A stretch of DNA of 64,000 nucleotides from Deltaproteobacteria bacterium. Its GTDB lineage: Bacteria > Bdellovibrionota > JAJCYS01. The translations under genes and the position numbers were made by a program. The stretch spans positions 85,898 through 149,897 of the forward strand of contig JAJCYS010000008.1 of the NCBI GenBank assembly GCA_029262815.1. Direction: 5' to 3'. Positions within the stretch are counted from its first letter, which is position 1; every line of letters begins with the position of its first letter. The notes under the pieces were generated by a model. The model did no database searches and was not told the origin of the DNA. It was given only the letters and a program-made list of their open reading frames with translations. Below are positions 43,462 to 52,813 of the stretch, piece by piece.

Positions 43462-45879
43462 ATGAAACGATTTTTGAGTATCATAGGGCCTCGGCTCGTT
43501 TGTGTTTTGGTGACTTTTGTGTCGTTTGCTCATTTGGCTAAAGCTGATGACTCGAAAAAAACTTTATTTTATCAAGCATTGTCGATCTATCACATGATGG
43601 TTAGCAACGAGCATGATAAACATTTGCCTGTAGACCTGATTGATACCTATGGTACTAAAACACAGTCCTCAAATAAGCCATTAACCTATTTTAGCTATTT
43701 CTCTCCCAAACAATTTAAAGAATTAAACATAACTGAAGAAATTAAACTTAATAATATTGATTACTATTCCAATTGCATTAACTATGCGAAACGCTCTGAT
43801 TCTGAATTTCTCGTCAACTTATCACACAATAAAACACAAGGATTTTGGCAAGCGTTGGCTGAAACTACATTTGGTCTTAACATTGTTAAAGAGTTAGCTA
43901 CAAAAAAATGGCATATTCATTCAAAAACAAAGATGTTTGGCGAGCGGATTTACGCTTCTTTTGAGGCTAGTCAATTCACTGTCAATAAACAGGGTGACAA
44001 ATGGCATGCAACGATCTTGGCTCATACCCGAACTGGACGACATTATTCACTCCAGGTTTATACCTACCAAAATCCATTCACGCACAATCGGACCTTGCCA
44101 AACGAAACGTTCACAGTTCCACTTGAAACCAATACAACCGTCTCTGAATCCTTAGAACTTAATTTTGATCCTGCATCAAATAGGTGGACCCTTCCTCATA
44201 ATTCATTTTTGCACCATAAGGTTAAAGCTAATTCGATTGTAATAGGTCACAACTCAGACAAGTCTAGACACATTATCAAATTCGTTATTGATGGCAAAAG
44301 CCCCTTTGAACGAACACAAACTATAGAAATTAATAACATCTACTACGATCAAATAAATGGACAGTTTAGAGCCATCACAGAGCCCATAAAGTATGAAACG
44401 ACACTGTTCGAAGTCATGGAACAAGACTATCTTACACTCAGGAACTTGTATAAAGCCATTCATTCACAAAACATAAGCCATGATTTATCGTTAATATTAT
44501 TTCAATTTACACACACATATGGCTTTAATATTTCCGAAATCTTTGACGAACAAAATATTGAACTCAGATTGGAGCCTGGTCAACAAGGAGCACTTCTTGG
44601 TTTGCTGTACAATCAAACCAAATATATCCAATTTGAAATCAATGACAGTTTTCGGCCATCCCTGAAAGAGACTGATCGAGAGCCGTTGCAATTTTATCTT
44701 AAATACATGCTGGATGAACTTAAGAAGCCTCATACATTAGCTGACGCTTATGCGCTAAGCCTCGATTCAAACAAACAAGAAAACGCTCTTGAGTACCTCA
44801 AAGATAAAGATTTGATTCTTAAGGCTATCGCGGAAATTCAACAACGATTTGATATTCATCCTGAAATAATCTCAACTGATGAGCAAAAAGTTCTTAAAAG
44901 CTATAATGACCTTCTTCCAGATCTAAACATAATTGACATTCTTCGTCCCAGCATGCTTAGTTTTTCTCGGATGTCTCATATTGAAAAACTAGATAGTAGT
45001 ATAATATTTTTACAAACTTTTAAAAAAGTAGTGGAAGTTCTGTTCTACAGGGCTTCGGGTATCAGACAGAAACTCAAGCTTCTACCAGAAACTATTACAA
45101 CAAATGAAAAAATGTTTCTCAAAAGCTTTGATCGAATTCAAAGTGAGTTGAAGGTCAGACTAAAAAACATTGGAAACTCAACGCCACTCAAAAAATCATT
45201 GATCCGATTGTTTGAATTTCATTCCAAAACTGTTGAACCTCAACTTAAACCAATCATTCCGTTCGTTCAAGGCCGAATCATGCAGCGGCTTGATGCTTTG
45301 ATGGCCTACTCACCTGAGCTCACAGATTGGAAAAAGCGATCTGAGCTACTTGGCAATAAGTTAGCAATCCAATTTATGAAAAACGAGGTAGATCTCAACG
45401 AAAATGTACTTCCTCTGATAAGAGGGCTCTGGTCTATGTATCCGTTTGCCCCTGAAGGGGCTCAAAAAAAAATGTTTCAAGATCTTTCAAACATGATTCA
45501 ACTCAACAAACATCCCTTTATGTTCACACCTGGATTGTCTTATCTCGAAACTCAAATCAATTGGGGCGTGCACAGCCCTTTTTTCAAAGCTGTTAATAAA
45601 TTTATTCCTATGCAAAAAAAACGTTTTTTCTACAAGCTAAGTAAGGCCTTCGAATTAAAAGAAATACTCTTTAACAAAATCCATTTTGAAGAGATAGACA
45701 ATTCTCTCATGATGTATTTAGATTACATCAACCCCGTCACGCACTCAAAAAGCGTGCTCGGCGTTCGTTTAGACAGAAACTCAACTATATCAAGCATTCT
45801 CGAGCTGCTTCAGTCGCAGTATGGAACTCGTCTTGATCCAAAACTTAACATGCTTATCAAAGAATGTACCCAACTTTAA
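43462..45879 (+). CDS. Large exported protein of unknown function
   Basis: Signal peptide MKRFLSIIGPRLVCVLVTFVSFAHLAKA (start moved from 43393); long clean ORF; contains an internal repeat. Confidence 0.75.
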   Translation: MKRFLSIIGPRLVCVLVTFVSFAHLAKADDSKKTLFYQALSIYHMMVSNEHDKHLPVDLIDTYGTKTQSSNKPLTYFSYFSPKQFKELNITEEIKLNNIDYYSNCINYAKRSDSEFLVNLSHNKTQGFWQALAETTFGLNIVKELATKKWHIHSKTKMFGERIYASFEASQFTVNKQGDKWHATILAHTRTGRHYSLQVYTYQNPFTHNRTLPNETFTVPLETNTTVSESLELNFDPASNRWTLPHNSFLHHKVKANSIVIGHNSDKSRHIIKFVIDGKSPFERTQTIEINNIYYDQINGQFRAITEPIKYETTLFEVMEQDYLTLRNLYKAIHSQNISHDLSLILFQFTHTYGFNISEIFDEQNIELRLEPGQQGALLGLLYNQTKYIQFEINDSFRPSLKETDREPLQFYLKYMLDELKKPHTLADAYALSLDSNKQENALEYLKDKDLILKAIAEIQQRFDIHPEIISTDEQKVLKSYNDLLPDLNIIDILRPSMLSFSRMSHIEKLDSSIIFLQTFKKVVEVLFYRASGIRQKLKLLPETITTNEKMFLKSFDRIQSELKVRLKNIGNSTPLKKSLIRLFEFHSKTVEPQLKPIIPFVQGRIMQRLDALMAYSPELTDWKKRSELLGNKLAIQFMKNEVDLNENVLPLIRGLWSMYPFAPEGAQKKMFQDLSNMIQLNKHPFMFTPGLSYLETQINWGVHSPFFKAVNKFIPMQKKRFFYKLSKAFELKEILFNKIHFEEIDNSLMMYLDYINPVTHSKSVLGVRLDRNSTISSILELLQSQYGTRLDPKLNMLIKECTQL

Positions 45880-45947
45880 ATATATTGACGCTTGACTTTG
45901 TCTTTAAGTCCCTTTATTCTTTGATGTATTTTAACTTTACACAACAT

Positions 45948-46832
45948 ATGAATTACATTTTGAAATATACATCCTTATTGTGTCATATCGCTATAGGTCT
46001 GACTTTGTTGAGCATCCCTAATGTTGGGATTGCTGACTTTAACCGTAGGGATTTCCAATCCGACCTTCAAACATTCATCAAAGACTTCACTTCAACATCA
46101 TCAGGTACATATGATCCTGGTCTTCACGGCTATTATGCCTTTTTCCATAAAGATTTGCCTTTGAGTACAAGCTCTTTTCAAAAACTTAATAATAATTATG
46201 GAATGACAACACAATATTTTTTTTGGGAGACTGACTTTTTAGATTCACCACGTGTTTCTTCAAATACAAAACTGATCACCATTTTTGAGTTCTTCTTACG
46301 AAAAATTATCGATGAAACAGAATCAGTATATCTTTTAAATTATCTTCACGGCCGTGAGCTTATTTCACCTGAAGACATGAAGTTTATCGAGGTTTTTCTA
46401 TATGCAATGATGAATAGTGAAACAAAATTATTTTTAGAAAAAAATGTACCTTTTCAGAATTTAAATTTGCTCACACGGCTTCTTTCGATAGATATTGCAT
46501 TCGAACAATTCTTTGAGAAAAAGTTCCCGCATATGGAATGGGAATACCACAAAAACACTGAACCAAACACCTCACTCAAAAATCTATTATTTAAAATATT
46601 AGCAGTTAAAAATTGGTTCGTAGGCTCTCTCCGTTTGAAAGGCAACCCTCTGCAACTTTCAATCGGATTTCCAAGCAATCCTCAAATTGCAGTCCACACG
46701 ATTGGTACTCATCAAAAGCCAAATTTTTCTCAACCCACACAACTACTCAATACGTTTATTAGCGTTTATAATCCGCCTGAACAAATCAAAAGCAACTTAC
46801 ACGAACTGTGGAACTGCAGCAACAAGCTGTAG
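45948..46832 (+). CDS. Exported protein of unknown function
   Basis: Signal peptide MNYILKYTSLLCHIAIGLTLLSIPNVGIA; start moved from 45864; same strand as preceding ORF. Confidence 0.7.
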   Translation: MNYILKYTSLLCHIAIGLTLLSIPNVGIADFNRRDFQSDLQTFIKDFTSTSSGTYDPGLHGYYAFFHKDLPLSTSSFQKLNNNYGMTTQYFFWETDFLDSPRVSSNTKLITIFEFFLRKIIDETESVYLLNYLHGRELISPEDMKFIEVFLYAMMNSETKLFLEKNVPFQNLNLLTRLLSIDIAFEQFFEKKFPHMEWEYHKNTEPNTSLKNLLFKILAVKNWFVGSLRLKGNPLQLSIGFPSNPQIAVHTIGTHQKPNFSQPTQLLNTFISVYNPPEQIKSNLHELWNCSNKL

Positions 46833-46894
46833 CCGCAAGCCCAATCGTCAAAAGTTCTATAGTATAATAAATGCATAGCCATGGAGGGTTGCCA

Positions 46895-48139
46895 ATGAAT
46901 TCAGGGGATATCGCATGGATGCTGATGTCGTCCGCCTTAGTGCTTCTAATGACACCTGGTCTTGCTTTTTTCTATAGCGGACTGGTCCGAGAACGTAACG
47001 CTATCAATACCATAAAAATGAGCTTTATTGCCTTGGCCGTCATCGCTATCGAATGGGCACTTGTTGGTTATTCATTATCCTTCTCTGAAGGCAACGCATT
47101 CTTGGGTGGCTTATCGTGGATTGGGTTATCAGGTGTCGGACTCGAACCAAATCCTACTTATGGAGAAACCATTCCACACCTCATGTTCATGGTTTTTCAG
47201 ATGATGTTTGCCATCATCACCCCTGCATTAATTTCCGGCGCTGTTGTGGGGCGCATGAAATTTAAGGCCTATGTCGCGTTTATACTTCTCTGGGGCCTTT
47301 TTATCTATAACCCACTCGCCCATTGGGTTTGGGGAGGCGGCTGGCTGAGTGATCTAGGCGCTCTTGATTTTGCAGGTGGCACAGTCGTCCACATCAGTGC
47401 AGGATTCTCAGCACTCATAGCTGCAGCCATCTTGGGCCCTCGAAATACTGAAGGTAAAACCCAAGAAATGCCCCACAATATTCCATTTGTAATCTTAGGC
47501 GCATCTCTTTTATGGTTCGGCTGGTTTGGATTCAATGCTGGATCTGCTTTGTCAGCTGGCTCACTTGCTACTCTAGCTTTTGTCACGACAAATTTATCAG
47601 CTGCCGCTGCTGTTGTGACTTGGATGCTCCTTAACCTTGTGAGAGGTGAAAAACCTTCAGCAATTGGGTCCGCAATTTCGGCAGTCGTGGGCCTGGTTGC
47701 TATCACCCCAGCCGCTGGATTTGTTACACCCATGTCAGCATTACTGATTGGAAGCATCTCAACAGTGATCAGCTTCTTTGCTATTCAATTTTTCAAAAAG
47801 GGTCGAATTGACGACACCCTTGATGTGTTTGCATGTCATGGCTTAGGGGGCTTAAGCGGCGCGATATTAACAGGTGTGTTTGCGACGACTTCTGTTAATC
47901 CAGCAGGCGCAAACGGCCTACTTTATGGAAATCCAGGACTTTTGCTTACCCAGTGCATCGCAATAGCAGCTACCATAGCTTACTGTGTCGTCGGTACGGC
48001 TGGTATTCTATACTTTCTTAAAGCTACCATAGGCCTTCGAACATCATCTGAAAGTGAGCTCAGGGGATTAGATGCTATGGAGCATGGTGAAGATGCTTAT
48101 GTGCTCGAAAGCACAGCCCTAAACTCTACTAAACTCTAA
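46895..48139 (+). CDS. amt: Ammonium transporter
   Basis: LMTPGLAFFYSGLVRERNAINTIKMSF; NPLAHWVWGGGWLSDLGALDFAGGTVVHISAG; DVFACHGLGG; RBS GGAGG and ATG at 46895. Confidence 0.95.
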   Translation: MNSGDIAWMLMSSALVLLMTPGLAFFYSGLVRERNAINTIKMSFIALAVIAIEWALVGYSLSFSEGNAFLGGLSWIGLSGVGLEPNPTYGETIPHLMFMVFQMMFAIITPALISGAVVGRMKFKAYVAFILLWGLFIYNPLAHWVWGGGWLSDLGALDFAGGTVVHISAGFSALIAAAILGPRNTEGKTQEMPHNIPFVILGASLLWFGWFGFNAGSALSAGSLATLAFVTTNLSAAAAVVTWMLLNLVRGEKPSAIGSAISAVVGLVAITPAAGFVTPMSALLIGSISTVISFFAIQFFKKGRIDDTLDVFACHGLGGLSGAILTGVFATTSVNPAGANGLLYGNPGLLLTQCIAIAATIAYCVVGTAGILYFLKATIGLRTSSESELRGLDAMEHGEDAYVLESTALNSTKL

Positions 48140-48171
48140 TTTTATTGTGACTAAAATCCGATACGTCGAGT

Positions 48172-49266
48172 ATGCGTTATACTCTATCTGCTTGTTTATT
48201 TTTTGCGTGCTTTACTGCTTTAGCTGCGACCTATGGCAAACCCGTTACGAGCTTACTTGTAACCCTTTTAGATCAAAACGCCCCAGCACACGAAAGACGA
48301 ATAGCTATGCGTACTTTGAATATCAAAAAGAAAGTGCCTGATTTTGTACCCGAATTCATAGAAGCCTTACACCATAAAAATCCAAGAATTCGAGCTTTTT
48401 CAGCTCGCAACCTCGCACATATGCGAATTAATGCTAAGAAAGCAGTTCCTGATTTAATCAAAGCACAATTAGAGCTCAATCAATGGGTCAATGGCAGTGC
48501 CTCAATAGCGCTTCGAGCCATTGTGCCGAGCGGCCTCAGTGGCATTCAAGCCTCCTTAAATGCACTTGAAAAACCTCAAAAAGAATCAGACTATTTATAT
48601 GCTGTTTGGCATTTGAGTCATCTCAAACATCTTGATGCTCCGCAGCAGAGAAACAAAACTCTGCTTATTTTAAAAAAACACACAAACCCCTGGGTCAAAG
48701 CCTCAATCATTTGGGGACTTAGCGATAGTGCTGATAAAAACATCCTTCCGTATATGTATAAAACGCTTAAGACGAGTACGGATCCTATCCAAAAAGCTGC
48801 GTGCATAGATGGGTTAAAATATTTCTCCAGTACTAAAACGGTTAAAGTGTTGGCTTCACATCTACAAACAGATCCAGACTCGAGGGTAAGACAAGGTGCG
48901 GTCGAATCACTCGTTTTCATATTCGATACAGAGTTCGAAATTCAAAAAACAAAAGCGGACAACGCACTTTTCCTTAAGCTCCTCGAAACTGAAAAAGAAC
49001 CTTGGGTTCGAACTGAAATTGTCAACGCACTCAGCATCAAACCAGCCCTTGAGGTTCGAAAAGTTTTACCCGCGTTAATTGCACGCTATGGGACAGACAC
49101 CTCAGAAGAGGTGAAATTACAGATTATAAAAACGATCCCTAAATTTGGTCTATATGAAGAAAGTATCAAAATTTTAGAGCAAGCCAGTCAGGAAACAAGC
49201 CATATGATCAAAGGGGCAGCTTTAGAAGGACTCAAGGTGCTCCAGAGAAAATTGCCCAAGTCTTAG
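48172..49266 (+). CDS. Exported HEAT-repeat protein
   Basis: Signal peptide MRYTLSACLFFACFTALAA; repeated HEAT-like helices (PRIRAFSARNLAHMRINAKKAVPDLI; DSRVRQGAVESLVFI). Confidence 0.8.
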   Translation: MRYTLSACLFFACFTALAATYGKPVTSLLVTLLDQNAPAHERRIAMRTLNIKKKVPDFVPEFIEALHHKNPRIRAFSARNLAHMRINAKKAVPDLIKAQLELNQWVNGSASIALRAIVPSGLSGIQASLNALEKPQKESDYLYAVWHLSHLKHLDAPQQRNKTLLILKKHTNPWVKASIIWGLSDSADKNILPYMYKTLKTSTDPIQKAACIDGLKYFSSTKTVKVLASHLQTDPDSRVRQGAVESLVFIFDTEFEIQKTKADNALFLKLLETEKEPWVRTEIVNALSIKPALEVRKVLPALIARYGTDTSEEVKLQIIKTIPKFGLYEESIKILEQASQETSHMIKGAALEGLKVLQRKLPKS

Positions 49267-49338
49267 CACGCTCATCATATTTCCATAACTTTCAAGATAT
49301 TTGATAGAATCCAAAGGAAATTATCAAAGGAGAGGATT

Positions 49339-50055
49339 ATGGAGTCACCTAAAATCGCACTCGTTACAGGTGCCAATCGGGGATTAGGCTTTGAAATTGC
49401 CAAACAACTCTGCGCTAAGGGACATACTGTTTTATTTGCTTGTCGATCGTTAGAAAAAGCTGCTCATGCTATCGAATTCCTCAAACAATTGGCCCATCTT
49501 GCAATACCTCTTGAATTAGACGTTTCTTGTCCCCATTCAATTGAGCGAGCAATTAAGGACGTAGAAAAATTAGTTCCGCACGTTGATGTATTAGTCAATA
49601 ATGCGGGCATCTTGCCCTATTCAGATAGAGAAAACCAATCTATTTTAACTGAGAGCGTTGATCTCATACGATCAGCACTGGACACAAATACATTTGGTCC
49701 TTATTTGTTATGCAAAGCCCTAATTCCCAAAATGGTAGAACAGGAATTTGGTCGTGTAGTGAATGTCTCAAGCAAAATGGGCAGTCTAACAGATATGACT
49801 GAAGGAAACTGGCCAGCCTATCGCCTTTCAAAAACCGCACTTAATAGTATCACCCGAATGCTAGCTGCCGAAGTAACACATCCCAATGTGCGTATAAATG
49901 CCGTTCATCCTGGGTGGGTCAAAACTGACATGGGAGGACAAAAAGCCCCTAAAACTGCTCAATCATCTGCAAAAGGCGTTGTATGGGCATGTGAATTGCC
50001 GCAAAATGGACCCACTGGAAGATTCTTTTTTGATACCGATGAAATACCTTGGTAA
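49339..50055 (+). CDS. Short-chain dehydrogenase/reductase
   Basis: ALVTGANRGLGFEIAKQL; DVLVNNAGILP; YRLSKTALNSITRMLAAE. Confidence 0.92.
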   Translation: MESPKIALVTGANRGLGFEIAKQLCAKGHTVLFACRSLEKAAHAIEFLKQLAHLAIPLELDVSCPHSIERAIKDVEKLVPHVDVLVNNAGILPYSDRENQSILTESVDLIRSALDTNTFGPYLLCKALIPKMVEQEFGRVVNVSSKMGSLTDMTEGNWPAYRLSKTALNSITRMLAAEVTHPNVRINAVHPGWVKTDMGGQKAPKTAQSSAKGVVWACELPQNGPTGRFFFDTDEIPW

Positions 50056-50112
50056 CTTTCAATTGCTAATGCACACCCTGTTCATTAAACTACGAACACA
50101 TAGGGGGAACGT

Positions 50113-51150
50113 ATGCAACGACGAGCTTTTTTCCTAACCCTTTTCATCGCTTTTTTTCTTCAACCTGTATCTTTAGCCCACGAAGCGGTACGTCTGATGT
50201 GGTCTCGAATTCCATTCGGAGAAACTGTTTTTTTAAATCTCACACATCAGGACGGCTCACAGCGTACGATTCCTGAATTCTTGAATGCTGTTCAGACACA
50301 TTTTGGTAAAAATCTTGAAATCTTCATTTTAAGTACGACAACAAATGATACGAACCCTGATCTTGTTCTCTTTGAGCAATCACACATCAAAAAATTAGAT
50401 AAAGAAGCATTGACCGAGTACAAAAAACAAAAACAAGCCTATGAAAAAATATTTAAAAAACTTTCAATCTCAAAACACATCGTCGTGACAGCCCCTAATC
50501 GCCCCATCATGCCAATCAAAACCTATGAAATAAAGACTTCTCCTCCACCCGCAAAATGGAAATACCTATTCAATGGTTACAATCAAAATCGATCCTCAAA
50601 ATATAGACTGTTGATTCCAAACGTAGCTTCCATTAATCGCTACACACTATATAAATCAACAATCGAACTTTTTTTGAAAAAAACTTTATATAAAGAAAAC
50701 GTTTCCCCAAATTATGAACAAGCACAATCCGCATATCAAAAATTCATAGAAAATAGAAACAATAGTCCGATACCTGGAAGTATGCAAACACATGTTTGGG
50801 GATTAAAACATTTAGCGTTTATTGATGAATCACTCACCTACAGACTTGATACAGTGTGGTTCCTTATTGAACATAATCAGAAATTTAAATTTCAAACCTC
50901 ACATCTGTTAACTATAATCAAAACAATTCAAGCTGTCGGTTTCGAACTAGGTAGAGATTTAGCACTTCTGAGAGATACTATTCATCAATCAATTCGGCCA
51001 TTAGGACAACATCCACATCAACAATCTCATATGGGTCAGCAATGCGCTAACATGAAGGCACAATTTATATCATTTTACCAATCCATGACTGAGAAACACA
51101 AAGCAGTCGAGGCCTGGAGCAAAGAAGTCCACCAAAAGTTAAATGATTGA
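50113..51150 (+). CDS. Exported protein of unknown function
   Basis: Signal peptide MQRRAFFLTLFIAFFLQPVSLA; 345 aa; no family recognised. Confidence 0.65.
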   Translation: MQRRAFFLTLFIAFFLQPVSLAHEAVRLMWSRIPFGETVFLNLTHQDGSQRTIPEFLNAVQTHFGKNLEIFILSTTTNDTNPDLVLFEQSHIKKLDKEALTEYKKQKQAYEKIFKKLSISKHIVVTAPNRPIMPIKTYEIKTSPPPAKWKYLFNGYNQNRSSKYRLLIPNVASINRYTLYKSTIELFLKKTLYKENVSPNYEQAQSAYQKFIENRNNSPIPGSMQTHVWGLKHLAFIDESLTYRLDTVWFLIEHNQKFKFQTSHLLTIIKTIQAVGFELGRDLALLRDTIHQSIRPLGQHPHQQSHMGQQCANMKAQFISFYQSMTEKHKAVEAWSKEVHQKLND

Positions 51151-51174
51151 TGATTTTCGGAAGTCCTTGATCTC

Positions 51175-51795
51175 ATGAAAACTAGCCTCGTAATCATTTT
51201 ATCCTTTCTGCCATATACAAGTTTTGCAATCACTCAAGATGAAAAACAAAAATCGTATTGCAAAGCCTACCTAAATGAGCTGTCTAGTATTGTTGAGTCA
51301 CTCAAAAACACATACGGACAATCTCAGCAAACCCATGATGGATTTGCCTTCTATTCGACAAAAATAAAAATATTCGACAAATTTCAGCGCATCTACACAA
51401 ATTTAGAAAACCAATGTCTTCCCCATATCAATGCTTTTACCCAACTTCAATCTTCCCTATACAACAGCACCCCATTCAGTGCATACAAAGGGGAAAGTGC
51501 CAGTGGTAACATCTCTATTGAAACAACGATTTACGGCAGCCCGTTCAGTTATTTTTATATTTATCGACATATCCAGGTGATAACAATCAAACCTCTCATG
51601 AACTCCAAAACATTGGCCATCCACCTTTCAAACGCACAAACAGATTCACAAAAAGAGACTATTCAAACTTGGTTCAATCAAAATTCTACATTGCACGTGA
51701 AAACTGAACATACCGTCTATATGCGATCATCTCACCTGCTTTATTTCAATGAAGCTATCCAACAACTTCGAACCCTTATAAACAGCGATAAATAA
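51175..51795 (+). CDS. Exported protein of unknown function
   Basis: Signal peptide MKTSLVIILSFLPYTSFA; 206 aa; 24 nt after the preceding ORF. Confidence 0.65.
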   Translation: MKTSLVIILSFLPYTSFAITQDEKQKSYCKAYLNELSSIVESLKNTYGQSQQTHDGFAFYSTKIKIFDKFQRIYTNLENQCLPHINAFTQLQSSLYNSTPFSAYKGESASGNISIETTIYGSPFSYFYIYRHIQVITIKPLMNSKTLAIHLSNAQTDSQKETIQTWFNQNSTLHVKTEHTVYMRSSHLLYFNEAIQQLRTLINSDK

Positions 51796-51874
51796 TTTTG
51801 CACTTGCCTGAACGACATTCAAAGGCTTGAATAGAGTCTGAAAAGATAAATAAAAAAAGAGGGGGGATAAAACC

Positions 51875-52759
51875 ATGAATACACCTGAAACAAAAATAAT
51901 TGCCGGCGCTCAAATAGATGTCCATTTAAAAGATCCAAATCAAAATCTTGATAAAATGCTCTATCTTCTCGAAAAAACGACTAAAAAAGGCGCTACCCTC
52001 ACTGTGTTTCCGGAATGTAGCTTAAATGGCTATTGTTTTGAATCACAAGAAGAGGTTTTTGAACAGTCACATACAATCGAAAGCCAATATATCCAACGTG
52101 CCCTAGCTACGTGTGCATCATTAAAAACACATATGATGTTCGGTTTTTTAGAAAAAAGCGATACCAACGTATTCAACACATGCTTACTTCTGAGCCCCAA
52201 TGGCATTTTAGCTCATTATAGAAAGACGCATATTCCTTACCTAGGCGCAGATCGTTTTGTTACGGCGGGCAATTCGCCCTTAGAAGTCATTAATCTTGAT
52301 GGATTAAATATAGGCATGATAATTTGCTACGATGGTACATTCCCTGAACCTTCTCGTGTTCTTGCACTGGCAGGTGCAGATATTATTTTACTACCTACTG
52401 GTTGGCCCGCAGGCTCTGAACGTGTGCCTCAGCACGTCATACCCACACGTGCCCTCGAAAATAACACCTATTTCTTTGCTGTAAACCGGGTTGGGGTTGA
52501 ACGGGGGTTTTCGTTTATAGGCCATAGTATGTGCTGTGATCCCGAGGGAGATGTTATTTCAAAGGCACCTAATGCGGACGAAGCACTACTCTTTTGTGAG
52601 GTTGATCCCAATCGCGCTAAAAACAAACAAATTATACGAATTCCGAACAAACTGGAGCTTAATTATTTTGAAGATCGACGACCTGATTTATATAAAAACA
52701 TCGTAGATGATTCAACTTATTCTTCTTTGCCTGAGCGGGAAAAGAAAAATAGTATTTAG
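51875..52759 (+). CDS. Carbon-nitrogen hydrolase (nitrilase superfamily)
   Basis: TVFPECSLNGYCF (Glu), HYRKTHIPYLGADRF (Lys), GMIICYDGTFPEPSRVLALAGADIILLPTGWP (Cys) triad motifs. Confidence 0.92.
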   Translation: MNTPETKIIAGAQIDVHLKDPNQNLDKMLYLLEKTTKKGATLTVFPECSLNGYCFESQEEVFEQSHTIESQYIQRALATCASLKTHMMFGFLEKSDTNVFNTCLLLSPNGILAHYRKTHIPYLGADRFVTAGNSPLEVINLDGLNIGMIICYDGTFPEPSRVLALAGADIILLPTGWPAGSERVPQHVIPTRALENNTYFFAVNRVGVERGFSFIGHSMCCDPEGDVISKAPNADEALLFCEVDPNRAKNKQIIRIPNKLELNYFEDRRPDLYKNIVDDSTYSSLPEREKKNSI

Positions 52760-52813
52760 GCAGTCAAAAAAGAGACCATATCCGTCACATTCTATTTGCA
52801 CTAGAATAAAGTC

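Noticed and set aside
47305-47757. 150-aa minus-strand ORF antisense to amt
   Set aside because: Antisense shadow ORF of a conserved gene
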